Assembly: GCF_003600685.1 (NCBI RefSeq)
Contig: NZ_CP032084.1
Coordinates: forward strand, 6,138,001 to 6,202,000
Length of the DNA stretch: 64,000 bases
Source of the DNA: Achromobacter sp. B7
GTDB lineage: Bacteria; Pseudomonadota; Gammaproteobacteria; Burkholderiales; Burkholderiaceae_B
Reading direction: 5' to 3'
Part shown: one piece after another, positions 10,015-19,131 of the stretch
How positions within the stretch are numbered: position 1 is the first letter of the stretch
How the letters are laid out: each line of letters starts with the position of its first letter
Position numbers and translations under genes: made by a program
The notes under the pieces: generated by a model
Seen by the model: only the letters and a program-made list of their open reading frames with translations
Told to the model about the DNA's origin: nothing
Database searches by the model: none

Positions 10015-12186
10015 ATGAACGCCCTTTCCCGCTTCGCCCGCACGGCCGGCGCCGCCACCCTTGTGGCCTTGCTCGCCGCTTGTGGCGGCGACGATGACGA
10101 CAACAACAATCCCCCGGTCGCACAGACGCCCCCACCCGTCACGGAAACGCCGGCCGCGCCACCCGCCCCCGTGCAAGTGGCGTTCATGCCCGACATTCAC
10201 TTCCACGATGTGTACGCCGACTTCAAGGACGGTTCGTTCCCGGGCATTCCGAATCCCAAGCACGGCGACAACGCAACGATCCGCACGATGTATGCGCAGC
10301 TGACGTCGACGCGCCTGTTCAACGAGAACTACTTCGCCTTCCTGGCCGCGCTGGACGACGCCGTTGCGCGCGGCGTGAAGTACATCGCATTGCCGGGCGA
10401 CTTCTCGGACGACGGCCAGCCCGTGCACATGCGCGGCCTGGTGAAGATCATGGATGACTACTCCAAGAAGCACGGCATCCAGTTCTTTGCCGCCCCCGGC
10501 AACCATGACCCCAACCGGCCCTTCAACCAGGCGGCCGGCAAGAGCGACTACCTGGGCCTGGACCCCACGACCGGCGCCATCGGCTTCTCGCAACCGATCT
10601 ACAGCCGCGGCGGCAACGCCGCGTGCAGCACGCCTTACAGCGGCGACTGGGCGCGCATCGGCAACACGTACTGCACGGAAGAAGTCCTGCACATGGGCTA
10701 CGCCGGCATCACGGACGCGCTCAAGCAGCATGGCTTCATGCCGCAGCCGCAAAACGTCTATTACGAAACGCCGTACAGCACCTACAAGTACGAAGACTAC
10801 GACTACACCACGGCATTGGATCAGGCCAACTGGATCAACCGCCAGTACGAGATCTGCGCCGAAGGCACGGGCGGCCCAAACAAGCCGCAGAACTACACGC
10901 TGTGCAAGATGGTGCCAGACACGTCCTACGTAGTTGAGCCGGTCAAGGGCGTGTGGCTGGTCGGCATCGATGCCAACGTCTACGTGCCCACGGGCATCGG
11001 CGCCAATGATTTCACCGGCTCGGGTGACCAGGGCTACAACAAGATGCTGACGCACAAGGCCCACGTCATCAAATGGTTGGCTGACGTCGTCGCGCGCGGC
11101 AAGGCGCAGGGCAAGCAGGTCATCGCGTTCAGCCACTTCCCGATGTCCGAGTTTTTCAACGGCGCCTCCGACGACATCGAAGCGCTGCTGGGCGCGAACA
11201 AGATGCAGATGATCCGGCGTCCGGCGGAGAACACCACCCGCGCCCTGGCCGAAACCGGCCTGAAGGTGCACGTGGGCGGACATATGCACTTTAACGACAT
11301 GGCCGCCCGCAACTACGGCGGCGACACGGCGCTGTTCAATATCCAGGCGCCGTCCATGGCGGCGTACGTGCCGGCCTACAAGCTGATGACGCTGCAAAGC
11401 GCCGACAAGATCGAAGTACAGACCATCCGCCTGGACAAGGTGCCGCGCTTTGACGAACTGTTCGACCTGTATCGCGCCGAGAACGCCTACACCACGCCGC
11501 CCCGCTGGGACGTGTCGATCCTTGACGCCAAGGACTACGGCGACTTCACGTATCGCTACATGAGCGAGCTGGTGCGCCTGCGCCTGCTTAACGACGACTG
11601 GCGTTGCGAGATGCGCGAACTGGTCAAAAGCCCGCTGACCGGCGCCGACCTGCTGACGCTGTCGCAACTGCAAACCAGCGTCACGCTCAAGGAACTGGCG
11701 AACACCGGCAATCAGAGCAATCTGACGCCGGCCTTCTTTGCCTGCCTGTCGGACGGCGGCGGTACCGGAGCCAGCAACGCGGCGTATGCCGGCAACCTGG
11801 CCGACGCGCAGGCGCGTGCACAAGCCCTGGCGCAAGCCAACGGCATGCAGCTGTCGGACTTCGCGCAGTGGAAGGCGCTGGACATGGCGGGCGACTTCGT
11901 GCGCATTGCCAATGCCGGCGACCTGGCCTTTGCCGACATGCCGGCCCAACGCGCCAGCCAGTACAAGCTGCTGGCCCAGGCGCTGGCCAACACGAACGCT
12001 TCCGTGCAAATGAGCGGCAACAGCGTCAGCAACGCCAATACGCTTGCCGACCTGTTCAAGGCGCGCTTCAAGCCGCTGATGGCGATCATGCTGAAGCTGG
12101 CGGCAGGCGCGCCGTCCGAACACATCCGGCTGGACCTGACCAGCAACAGCATTGTGGATCTGTCGAATCGTCCGTCACCGTTCTAA
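10015..12186 (+). CDS. Calcineurin-like metallophosphoesterase, predicted lipoprotein
   Basis: A 723-residue protein with a lipoprotein signal: hydrophobic residues 10-22 and the lipobox LLAAC with C23, followed by an acidic/Asn linker (GGDDDDNNNN) and a Pro-rich stretch. The metallophosphoesterase core has the dimetal motifs in order: D60-x-H62 (MPDIHFHD), G128-D129 (PGDFSDDG), GNHD at 162-165, H374 (FSHFPMS) and G422-H-M-H425. A helical, Ala-rich C-terminal part (about 500-723) has no recognised domain. It probably acts in the periplasm or at the outer membrane as a phosphatase or phosphodiesterase; the substrate is unknown. It is large for the superfamily and resembles the long exported metallophosphoesterases. 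It is monocistronic, with terminators on both sides. Confidence 0.85.
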   Translation: MNALSRFARTAGAATLVALLAACGGDDDDNNNPPVAQTPPPVTETPAAPPAPVQVAFMPDIHFHDVYADFKDGSFPGIPNPKHGDNATIRTMYAQLTSTRLFNENYFAFLAALDDAVARGVKYIALPGDFSDDGQPVHMRGLVKIMDDYSKKHGIQFFAAPGNHDPNRPFNQAAGKSDYLGLDPTTGAIGFSQPIYSRGGNAACSTPYSGDWARIGNTYCTEEVLHMGYAGITDALKQHGFMPQPQNVYYETPYSTYKYEDYDYTTALDQANWINRQYEICAEGTGGPNKPQNYTLCKMVPDTSYVVEPVKGVWLVGIDANVYVPTGIGANDFTGSGDQGYNKMLTHKAHVIKWLADVVARGKAQGKQVIAFSHFPMSEFFNGASDDIEALLGANKMQMIRRPAENTTRALAETGLKVHVGGHMHFNDMAARNYGGDTALFNIQAPSMAAYVPAYKLMTLQSADKIEVQTIRLDKVPRFDELFDLYRAENAYTTPPRWDVSILDAKDYGDFTYRYMSELVRLRLLNDDWRCEMRELVKSPLTGADLLTLSQLQTSVTLKELANTGNQSNLTPAFFACLSDGGGTGASNAAYAGNLADAQARAQALAQANGMQLSDFAQWKALDMAGDFVRIANAGDLAFADMPAQRASQYKLLAQALANTNASVQMSGNSVSNANTLADLFKARFKPLMAIMLKLAAGAPSEHIRLDLTSNSIVDLSNRPSPF

Positions 12187-12215
12187 GCCAGCGCTCAACG
12201 GCTGACCGGTAAGAC

Positions 12216-12245
12216 AAGACGGCTCATTCGTGAGCCGTCTTTTTT
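12216..12245. terminator. Bidirectional terminator between metallophosphoesterase and AraC gene
   Basis: AAGACGGCTCA-TTCG-TGAGCCGTCTT forms an 11-base-pair stem closed by a UUCG tetraloop and is followed by TTTT on the plus strand. It lies between convergent genes: 29 bases after the plus-strand stop and just past the minus-strand stop at 12249. It can serve the plus strand well; the minus strand has a shorter T-run. Confidence 0.85.
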
Positions 12246-12248
12246 GAC

Positions 12249-13208
12249 TCAGCAGCGTGCGCGCATATCGCGCGCAGTGATGCCGAAGCGGCTCTTGAAC
12301 AGCCGACTGAAATGAGACGGGTGTGAAAAGCCGACCTGATAGGCCAGCTCGGCGATGCCGCGGTGCCGATGCCGCGGGTCCAGCAGCAGCTCGCGGCATT
12401 TATCCAGGCGCTGATCAAAGATGAACGACTCCACCGACAGGCCGCCCGCGCGCAGGATGCGGTGCAGATACGCCACCGACACGCCGCAGCCTTGCGCGAC
12501 GTGCTGCGGCGACAGGCCAGGGTCGGCCAGGTGCTGGCGGATGTAGGCCAACACGCGCTGGCGATGCGCCAACGTAACGCTGCTGTCCGTTTCAGACGCA
12601 TGCCCCTGCCCCGCCTGCACCAGGAACAGCACGATCAGGTCGATCAACCTTTCGCCAAGCTCGGTCACTTCGGTATCGGACCAGCTGCCCATGCCCTTGA
12701 ACAGGTGGTCCATGAAGCCGGCCAGCATCGCCCCGCGCGGCGACCCGTCATCGATGCGCAACTTGTGGAACGCGCCGATGCGCGAATCGCGCTGCGTCAG
12801 CGCACTGCGAGGAAACGACACGCTAAGACTACGGTAGCCGGCCGCCCCCAACGCCGTCGCCTGATACGGCAGGCTTTGGTTCATCAGGTACACGCAGCCC
12901 GGCTCCACCTGAAAATCGCGCCCCTGCTGCCGCACGGCCAACGGCCCCGCCAGCGGCATGCCAAACGTATAGAACTCCTGGTCCAGCCGCGACACGTTAC
13001 CGGCCGTGCGTTCCAGCTTCTGTCCCTGATAGTGCAGGTCATTGAACTGCAAGCTGGCGCGACGCGCGTAGCGCACATGGCCGGCGAAATGGTCGGCTTT
13101 GCCGCGGTGCACCTCGAACGGACCGAACGCGTCGGCCAGCGCCGCCCGCCATTGCTCGCGCCCGTCGGCGCCTGCGGTGGCCGATATGGCGAATTCCGTG
13201 TCCGACAT
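12249..13208 (-). CDS. AraC-family transcriptional regulator
   Basis: A 319-residue regulator. The N-terminal two-thirds resembles the AraC-binding-like (FeaR-type) ligand/dimerisation domain. The C-terminus has two helix-turn-helix units, around HVAQGCGVSVAYLHRILRAG and IAELAYQVGFSHPSHFSRLF, the second being the typical AraC signature. The ATG at 13206-13208 was chosen for its AGGAG site 8 bases upstream; the much longer open frame overlaps the divergent hydrolase gene and is not credible. It is divergent from the hydrolase-ABC transporter operon with a 159-base intergenic region, so it is the likely regulator of that operon. Confidence 0.9.
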   Translation of the reverse strand: MSDTEFAISATAGADGREQWRAALADAFGPFEVHRGKADHFAGHVRYARRASLQFNDLHYQGQKLERTAGNVSRLDQEFYTFGMPLAGPLAVRQQGRDFQVEPGCVYLMNQSLPYQATALGAAGYRSLSVSFPRSALTQRDSRIGAFHKLRIDDGSPRGAMLAGFMDHLFKGMGSWSDTEVTELGERLIDLIVLFLVQAGQGHASETDSSVTLAHRQRVLAYIRQHLADPGLSPQHVAQGCGVSVAYLHRILRAGGLSVESFIFDQRLDKCRELLLDPRHRHRGIAELAYQVGFSHPSHFSRLFKSRFGITARDMRARC

Positions 13209-13294
13209 GTCGCGGTCTCCTGTACGCGGCCCAGCGCAATTTGATCTTGCGTCTACAAGTTCTTGACTCACCCTGCCCTGGGGTGCGCGGCGCA

Positions 13295-13324
13295 TTGTCG
13301 ATGCGTCTGGCGCAAGTCTATATT
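13295..13324 (+). promoter_or_regulatory. Probable promoter of the hydrolase/ABC importer operon, with overlapping inverted repeat
   Basis: -35 TTGTCG (13295-13300), an 18-base spacer, and -10 TATATT (13319-13324; five of six to consensus). An inverted repeat CGCAT-TGTCG-ATGCG (13291-13305) covers the -35 element, and another short repeat CGCAA-N7-TTGCG lies further upstream near 13235-13252. These could be binding sites of the divergent AraC regulator; that is inference. Confidence 0.5.
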
Positions 13325-13367
13325 CAGCCCGATAAGCACACAACCTGGACAACCCGAGAGGAGACTC

Positions 13368-14264
13368 ATGGCAACCGAGCCCGCAACGGCCGCCCGCCAC
13401 ACGCCGGTTTCGCGCTATGTGCGTTGCGAAGGACGCGAGCTGCACTACATGGAATGGGGCGCGCCCGACGCGCTGCCCCTCATCATGTGGCACGGCCTGG
13501 CTCGAACCGCCCGCGACTTCGACGACCTGGCAGAAGCGCTGGCCGGTGACTACCGCGTCATCTGCCCCGACACGATCGGCCGCGGCCTGTCGCAATGGAG
13601 CCCCGACCCGGCGGCCGAATACTGCCTGGATTTCTATGCAAGGCTGGCGCGCACGCTGGCCGATGCCTTGTCGCTTACCCGTATGCGCTGGGTCGGCACA
13701 TCGATGGGCGGCGCCACCGGCATGCACGCGGCCGCCACCACCTTGCGCGACCGGATCTCGCATCTGGTGGTCAATGACATCGGACCCGAGCTGCCCAAGC
13801 CGGCCATCGAACGCATCCTGGCGTACGCGGGCAACCCGCCCGCCTTTGATACCGTCACCGAACTCGAAGCCTGGCTGCGCGTCGCCTACCAGCCCTATGG
13901 GTGGCAAAGCGATGCGCAATGGCGGCGTATGGCCGAGACGTCGGTCCGCCGGCTTCCCGATGGCCGCGTCACGCCGCATTACGACCCCGCCATCGTCGCC
14001 CAATTCCGCCATCATCCCAATGACTACGACCGCTGGAGCGGCTACGACTCGCTGCGCATGCCGGTGCTGTTGCTGCGCGGCGCGCAGTCCGACCTGTTGC
14101 TGCCGGAAGTCGCTGATGCCATGACGCAGCGCGGTCCCCGTGCAACGCGCATCGACTTCCCCGACTGTGGCCACGCCCCCGCATTGAACGTCGCGCCGCA
14201 GATCGACGCCATCCGCCAATTTCTTGCCACGCCGGATCACACGGCGAACGCTTGCGCCCGTTGA
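13368..14264 (+). CDS. Alpha/beta hydrolase
   Basis: A 298-residue alpha/beta hydrolase-fold enzyme. The oxyanion-hole segment is IMWHGLARTARDFDDLAEAL and the nucleophile elbow is GTSMGG with S112. The catalytic histidine lies in FPDCGHAPALN near the C-terminus, and an acidic residue is supplied by LLLRGAQSDLL. The ATG at 13368 has GAGAGGAG 5 bases upstream. It is the first gene of an operon with an ABC importer (22-base gap to the binding protein), so it probably hydrolyses an imported ester, amide or lactone, or a derivative of it. No signal peptide is evident, so it is likely cytoplasmic. Confidence 0.85.
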   Translation: MATEPATAARHTPVSRYVRCEGRELHYMEWGAPDALPLIMWHGLARTARDFDDLAEALAGDYRVICPDTIGRGLSQWSPDPAAEYCLDFYARLARTLADALSLTRMRWVGTSMGGATGMHAAATTLRDRISHLVVNDIGPELPKPAIERILAYAGNPPAFDTVTELEAWLRVAYQPYGWQSDAQWRRMAETSVRRLPDGRVTPHYDPAIVAQFRHHPNDYDRWSGYDSLRMPVLLLRGAQSDLLLPEVADAMTQRGPRATRIDFPDCGHAPALNVAPQIDAIRQFLATPDHTANACAR

Positions 14265-14286
14265 TACTGATACCAGGAGACTTCCC

Positions 14287-15459
14287 ATGAATCGCATACT
14301 GCTCGCCGCGCTGGCGGCGCTTTGCATGACCTCGACGGTCGCCGCCAAGGATTTCGTCGTCGCCCACGTGTACGACAAGACCGGGCCGCTGGAGGCCTAT
14401 GCCAAACAGACGCAGAACGGCTTGATGCTGGGCCTGGAGTACGCCACGCAAGGCACGATGACCGTGGCTGGCCGCAAGATCCGCGTCATTGAAAAGGACA
14501 ATCAGGGCAAGCCCGACGTTGCCCGCGCGCAGCTGGCGTCGGCCTATGCGGACGACAATGCCGACATCGCGGTGGGCCCCACGTCGTCAGGCGTCGCGTT
14601 GGCCATGCTGCCCATCGCCGAGGAATACGAAAAGATCCTGCTGGTCGAGCCCGCCGTCGCGGATTCGATCACCGGCGAAAAATGGAACAAGTACATTTTC
14701 CGCACCGGCCGCAACTCGTCGCAGGACGCCATCGCCAACGCGGTCGCGTTCGACCAGGCGGGCACATCCATCGCCATGTTGGCGCAAGACTACGCATTTG
14801 GCCGTGACGGCGTGAAGGCCTTCAAGGGTGCGCTGAAAAACGCCAAGATCGTGCACGAGGAATATCTGCCGGCCAACGCCACGGACTTCACCGCCGGCGC
14901 GCAGCGCCTGTTTGATGCGTTGAAAGACAAGCCCGGCCGCAAGATCATCTTCATCCTGTGGGCCGGCGCCGGCAACCCGTTCAAGATAGCCGACCTGGAC
15001 CCCAAGCGCTTCGGCATTGAAATTGCCACGGGCGGCAACACGCTGGCCGCGATGACGCCGCTGAAGTCCCTGGCCGGCATGGAAGGCGCCACGTATTACT
15101 ACTACGGCATTCCGAAGAATCCCATCAACGATTGGCTGGTTGCCGAACATCAGAAGCGCTTCGGGCAGCCGCCCGACTTCTTCACGGCCGGCGGCATGTC
15201 TTCGGGCATCGCGATCGTGGCGGCGCTGAACAAGACCGCGGGCAACGCCGACACCGACACGCTCATCAAGGCAATGGAAGGCATGAGTTTCGATACGCCC
15301 AAGGGCAAGATGACGTTCCGCCCCGAAGACCATCAGGCGATGCAGTCGATGTACCACTTCCGCATCAAGAACGATCCTTCCGTGCCGTGGGCCGTGCAGG
15401 ATCTGGTCAAGGAAATCACGCCCGATCAGATGAATGTGCCCATTCAAAACAAGCGTTGA
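14287..15459 (+). CDS. Branched-chain-type ABC transporter, periplasmic substrate-binding protein
   Basis: A 390-residue LivJ/LivK-type binding protein (periplasmic binding fold type I). Residues 1-20 are a signal peptide ending in TVAAKD. The mature part begins DFVVAHVYDKTGPLEAYAKQ and includes GPTSSGVALAMLPIAEEYEK and a GGMSSGIAIVAALNK segment. The start at 14287 has AGGAG upstream. The family binds branched-chain amino acids but also amides, urea and aromatic acids. The neighbouring hydrolase and AraC regulator suggest a catabolic substrate rather than leucine. Confidence 0.9.
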   Translation: MNRILLAALAALCMTSTVAAKDFVVAHVYDKTGPLEAYAKQTQNGLMLGLEYATQGTMTVAGRKIRVIEKDNQGKPDVARAQLASAYADDNADIAVGPTSSGVALAMLPIAEEYEKILLVEPAVADSITGEKWNKYIFRTGRNSSQDAIANAVAFDQAGTSIAMLAQDYAFGRDGVKAFKGALKNAKIVHEEYLPANATDFTAGAQRLFDALKDKPGRKIIFILWAGAGNPFKIADLDPKRFGIEIATGGNTLAAMTPLKSLAGMEGATYYYYGIPKNPINDWLVAEHQKRFGQPPDFFTAGGMSSGIAIVAALNKTAGNADTDTLIKAMEGMSFDTPKGKMTFRPEDHQAMQSMYHFRIKNDPSVPWAVQDLVKEITPDQMNVPIQNKR

Positions 15460-15474
15460 AGGCCGGTTGCCGCC

Positions 15475-16245
15475 ATGCTGGAAACCCAATCGCTTACGAT
15501 CCGCTTCGGCGGGCACGTGGCCGTCAACAACGTCAGTTGCCGCTACGAGCCGGGCACGCTGACGGCCATTGTCGGCCCCAACGGCGCGGGCAAGACAACC
15601 TACTTCAACTTGATCTCTGGCCAGCTGCGTGCCAGCGCTGGGTCGGTAAGTCTGAACGGGCGCGACCTGACGTCGCTGTCGGCCCCTGCGCGCATGCACG
15701 CGGGGTTGGGCCGTGCATTTCAGCTGACGCAGCTTTTCCCGCGCCTGTCCGTGCACGAGAACGTGCGGCTGGCGCTGCAATCGCGCCAACAAGGTCTGAG
15801 CTGGCGTCAGATTCGCTTCTGGCGAACCTGGGACGATGATCGCAAGCTGCTGGCGCGCGCCGATGTGCTGCTTGAACGTACCCGCTTGTCGGCACGCCGC
15901 GACCAGGCTGCGGCCGACCTGCCGCATGGCGATCAGCGCAAGCTGGAAATCGCCATGTTGATCGCCCTGGAGCCGCAGGTTTTCATGTTTGACGAGCCCA
16001 CGGCCGGCATGAGCGTGGACGATGTACCCGTGGTGCTGGAGCTGATTCGCGAACTGAAAGCCGACCCCTCGAAAACAATCCTGCTGGTCGAGCACAAGAT
16101 GGATGTGGTGCGCGAATTGGCCGACCGCATCGTCGTACTGCATAACGGCCAATTGATGGCCGATGGCGAGCCCGCCGCTGTCATCGCCTCGCCCATCGTG
16201 CAACAGGCATACCTGGGTATCGCGCCCGTGGAGAACCCCGCATGA
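15475..16245 (+). CDS. Branched-chain-type ABC transporter ATP-binding protein (LivG-like)
   Basis: A 256-residue ATPase. Walker A is GPNGAGKT near residue 33, the signature region is LPHGDQRKLEIAM (the LivG-type variant of LSGGQ), and Walker B is VFMFDEPTAGMS. The C-terminal LivG extension (VVLELIRELKADPSKTILLV and after) is present. It starts 15 bases after the binding-protein gene, and its stop overlaps the next ATPase start by 4 bases (ATGA), indicating coupled translation. Confidence 0.93.
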   Translation: MLETQSLTIRFGGHVAVNNVSCRYEPGTLTAIVGPNGAGKTTYFNLISGQLRASAGSVSLNGRDLTSLSAPARMHAGLGRAFQLTQLFPRLSVHENVRLALQSRQQGLSWRQIRFWRTWDDDRKLLARADVLLERTRLSARRDQAAADLPHGDQRKLEIAMLIALEPQVFMFDEPTAGMSVDDVPVVLELIRELKADPSKTILLVEHKMDVVRELADRIVVLHNGQLMADGEPAAVIASPIVQQAYLGIAPVENPA

Positions 16246-16994
16246 GCGCGCCGCCGCTACTTGAATTGAAGGACGTGCACACGCACATCGGTGCGTATCA
16301 AATCCTGCACGGCGTCGATCTTGCGGTGCCCGCGTCGGCGGTAACCATGCTGCTGGGCCGCAACGGCGCGGGTAAGACCACGACGCTGCGCACCATCATG
16401 GGCTTGTGGCGCGCCTCGCAAGGCCAGGTGCGGTTTGACGGCGCGCCCGTCGGCGGGCCGGGCACCCGCACATCGCCGCCCGACATGGCGCGCATGGGCA
16501 TGGCCTACGTACCCGAGAACATGGGCATCTTTGCCGACCTTTCCGTCAAGGAAAACATCTTGCTGGCCGCGCGCCAGGCCCGAACCGAGGCGCAGTTGGA
16601 CACGGCGCGATTGGAATGGATCTTCGGATTCTTCCCGGCACTGAAGAAGTTCTGGCTACACCCCGCCGGCAAGCTGTCCGGAGGCCAGAAACAGATGCTT
16701 GCCGTGGCGCGCGCCATCATCGAACCGCGCCGACTGCTGCTGATCGACGAGCCCAGCAAGGGCCTGGCGCCCGCCATCATCCAGAACATGATCGACGCCT
16801 TCATCGAACTCAAGCAGGCGTCCACCACCATTTTGCTGGTCGAGCAGAACTTCAACTTTGCGCGCCGGGTCGGCGACCATGTCGCCGTCATGGACGACGG
16901 CCGTATCGTCCACGCGGGCGCCATGCAGACGTTGGCGCAAGACGAGGCGCTACAGACCCGCCTGCTGGGCCTATCGCTGGGAAGCCATCAATGA
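16242..16994 (+). CDS. Branched-chain-type ABC transporter ATP-binding protein (LivF-like)
   Basis: A 250-residue ATPase. Walker A is GRNGAGKTTTLRTIMG, the signature is LSGGQKQMLAVARAI, and Walker B is LLLIDEPSKGLAP, all typical of LivF. It overlaps the upstream LivG-like gene and the downstream permease gene by 4 bases each (ATGA). It would pair with the LivG-like protein as a heterodimeric motor. Confidence 0.93.
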   Translation: MSAPPLLELKDVHTHIGAYQILHGVDLAVPASAVTMLLGRNGAGKTTTLRTIMGLWRASQGQVRFDGAPVGGPGTRTSPPDMARMGMAYVPENMGIFADLSVKENILLAARQARTEAQLDTARLEWIFGFFPALKKFWLHPAGKLSGGQKQMLAVARAIIEPRRLLLIDEPSKGLAPAIIQNMIDAFIELKQASTTILLVEQNFNFARRVGDHVAVMDDGRIVHAGAMQTLAQDEALQTRLLGLSLGSHQ

Positions 16995-18001
16995 GCACCT
17001 TGGATATCGATACCCCACGGCCACGCGTGCGCGCGGACCTGCGCCCCGTGCTGCTGGTCGTCGCATTGGCCGCGCTTGCACTGCCGCTGGTAGGCTCGTT
17101 GTCGACCTGGATCACCCTGACGTTGGCCGGCCTGGCCATGGGCATGATCATCTTCATCGTCGCCTCGGGCATGACGCTGGTGTTCGGGCTGATGGATGTT
17201 TTGAACTTCGGCCACGGCCTGTTCATTGCCATCGGCGCGTACATGGCGGCCACGGTGCTGGGGTCGATGTCCGACTGGACGCAGACGGCAAGCCTGTGGA
17301 CGAACATGGTTGCGGTACTGCCGGCCATGATCGTGGGCATGCTTGTGGCCGGCGCGGTGGGCCTGGCCTTCGAACGCGTCATTGTGCGGCCGGTGTACGG
17401 CCAGCATCTGAAGCAGATCCTGATCACCATGGGCGGCATGATCATCGGCGAAGAGATCATCAAGATGATCTGGGGTCCGCAAACGCTGTCGCTCCCGCTG
17501 CCCGAGGCGCTGCGCGGCGCGTTCCTGCTGGGCGACGCCGCGATCGAGAAATTTCGCATCGTCGCGCTGGCAGTGGGCGTGCTAGTGCTGGGCGGCATGC
17601 TGTGGGTGCTGAACCGGACCAAGTTGGGGCTGCTGATCCGCGCCGGCGTTGAAGACAGGGAAATGGTCGAAAGCCTGGGCTATCGCATCCGGCACCTGTT
17701 CGTGGGCGTGTTCGTGGCGGGGTCCATGCTGGCCGGCCTGGGCGGCGTGCTGTGGGGCATGTATCAGCAATCCATCGTGCCGCAGTTGGGTGCGCAGGTA
17801 AACGTGCTGATCTTCATCGTCATCATGATCGGCGGATTGGGCTCGACGGTGGGCTGCCTGATCGGCGCGCTGCTGGTTGGCTTGATGGCCAACTACACCG
17901 GCTTCCTGGTCCCCAAGGCGGCCTTGTTCTCGAACATCGCCCTGATGGTCGCCATATTGTTGTGGCGGCCGCAAGGCGTGTATCCGGTCACCAACCGCTA
18001 G
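16991..18001 (+). CDS. Branched-chain-type ABC transporter permease (LivH-like)
   Basis: A 336-residue inner-membrane permease with about eight hydrophobic segments. The conserved LivH segment GLMDVLNFGHGLFIAIGAYM follows the first helices, and IGGLGSTVGCLIGALLVGL is near the C-terminus. The ATG at 16991 overlaps the LivF stop by 4 bases; the same frame is open much further upstream but runs inside livF. It forms the translocation pore with the next gene product. Confidence 0.93.
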   Translation: MSTLDIDTPRPRVRADLRPVLLVVALAALALPLVGSLSTWITLTLAGLAMGMIIFIVASGMTLVFGLMDVLNFGHGLFIAIGAYMAATVLGSMSDWTQTASLWTNMVAVLPAMIVGMLVAGAVGLAFERVIVRPVYGQHLKQILITMGGMIIGEEIIKMIWGPQTLSLPLPEALRGAFLLGDAAIEKFRIVALAVGVLVLGGMLWVLNRTKLGLLIRAGVEDREMVESLGYRIRHLFVGVFVAGSMLAGLGGVLWGMYQQSIVPQLGAQVNVLIFIVIMIGGLGSTVGCLIGALLVGLMANYTGFLVPKAALFSNIALMVAILLWRPQGVYPVTNR

Positions 18002-18011
18002 GAACCGCGAC

Positions 18012-19079
18012 ATGTCATTCCGCCTGCTCTCCGGCGACCCGCCGCGCAGCCCTTTGCTGGCGCTGGCGCTGATTGTGATTGTCGTCCTGCTGCTTGCCAC
18101 GCCGTTTCTCTTTCCCGGCCCCAAGTCGCTGGCCGTGGCGGCCAAGATCCTGGTGTTCGTCATCCTGGTGGCCAGCTATGACCTGCTGCTGGGCTATACC
18201 GGCATCGTCAGCTTTGCGCACACGATGTTCTTCGGCATCGGCGCCTATGGCGTGGCAATCGCCAGCATCCGTATGGAGCCCGGTTGGACGGCAGTGTTCG
18301 CCGGCGTGGGCGCGGGCCTGCTTGTGTCGCTGGCCTTTGCATTGCTGATCGGCTTGGCAAGCCTGCGTGTACGCGCAATCTTCTACGCCATGATCACCTT
18401 GGCGGTGGCTGCCGCCTTCCAGACGCTGGTCTCGCAACTGTCCACGCTGACGGGCGGCGAAGACGGCCTTAACTTCAAGGTGCCGCAACTGCTTCGCCCC
18501 GCGTTCCGACCGTTGTCAGAACCCGTACTGGGCGTCACGATCGACGGCCGCATCATTACGTATTATTTGATCGCCGCCGTCTGCGTCGTGCTGTTCCTGA
18601 TGCTGCTGCGCATCGTCAATTCTCCGTTCGGCCGCGTGCTGCAAGCGATCCGCGAAAACCCCTTCCGCGCCGAAGCCATCGGCTATCGCACCGTGCTGTA
18701 TCGCAGCCTGTCCAACCTGCTTGCCGCCGCCTTCGCCACGCTGGCCGGCGCGATGTACGCGCTATGGCTCCGCTACAACGGGCCGGACACCTCCCTGTCG
18801 TTCGAGATCATGCTGAACATCCTGCTGATGCTGGTGATCGGCGGCATGGGGACGATGTATGGCGCCGTGGTGGGCGCCAGCTTGTTCGTGTTCGCGCAAA
18901 GCTATCTTCAAGATGGCCTGCACGTCCTCCACGATGCGGTGACCGGCGTGGCGCCGTTGGCGTTGCTGTTCGAACCGGACCGCTGGCTGCTGTGGCTGGG
19001 CATCCTGTTCGTCGTGTCGGTGTATTACTTTCCAACGGGGATCGCGGGACGCCTGCGGGAACTGGCGCGACGGCGCTGA
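18012..19079 (+). CDS. Branched-chain-type ABC transporter permease (LivM-like)
   Basis: A 355-residue inner-membrane permease. The LivM landmarks are SYDLLLGYTGIVSFAHTMFF and a late cytoplasmic loop AIRENPFRAEAIGYRTVLYR, followed by GGMGTMYGAVVGASLFVF. It starts 10 bases after the LivH-like gene and is the last gene of the operon. The downstream gene is convergent with a 52-base gap that is GC-rich but lacks a clear T-run terminator. Confidence 0.93.
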   Translation: MSFRLLSGDPPRSPLLALALIVIVVLLLATPFLFPGPKSLAVAAKILVFVILVASYDLLLGYTGIVSFAHTMFFGIGAYGVAIASIRMEPGWTAVFAGVGAGLLVSLAFALLIGLASLRVRAIFYAMITLAVAAAFQTLVSQLSTLTGGEDGLNFKVPQLLRPAFRPLSEPVLGVTIDGRIITYYLIAAVCVVLFLMLLRIVNSPFGRVLQAIRENPFRAEAIGYRTVLYRSLSNLLAAAFATLAGAMYALWLRYNGPDTSLSFEIMLNILLMLVIGGMGTMYGAVVGASLFVFAQSYLQDGLHVLHDAVTGVAPLALLFEPDRWLLWLGILFVVSVYYFPTGIAGRLRELARRR

Positions 19080-19131
19080 CGCGGGGACGCGCCCGCGCGC
19101 ACGACCTCGCCGCGCGCGCAGGCACCTCGCG

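Noticed and set aside
12249..14378. 709-codon reading frame for the AraC protein
   Set aside because: The upstream part lies antisense to the hydrolase and binding-protein genes; the ATG at 13208 has a ribosome-binding site and family length.
19080..19131. Terminator after the LivM-like gene
   Set aside because: The short GC-rich complementary runs have no T-run and a long loop.
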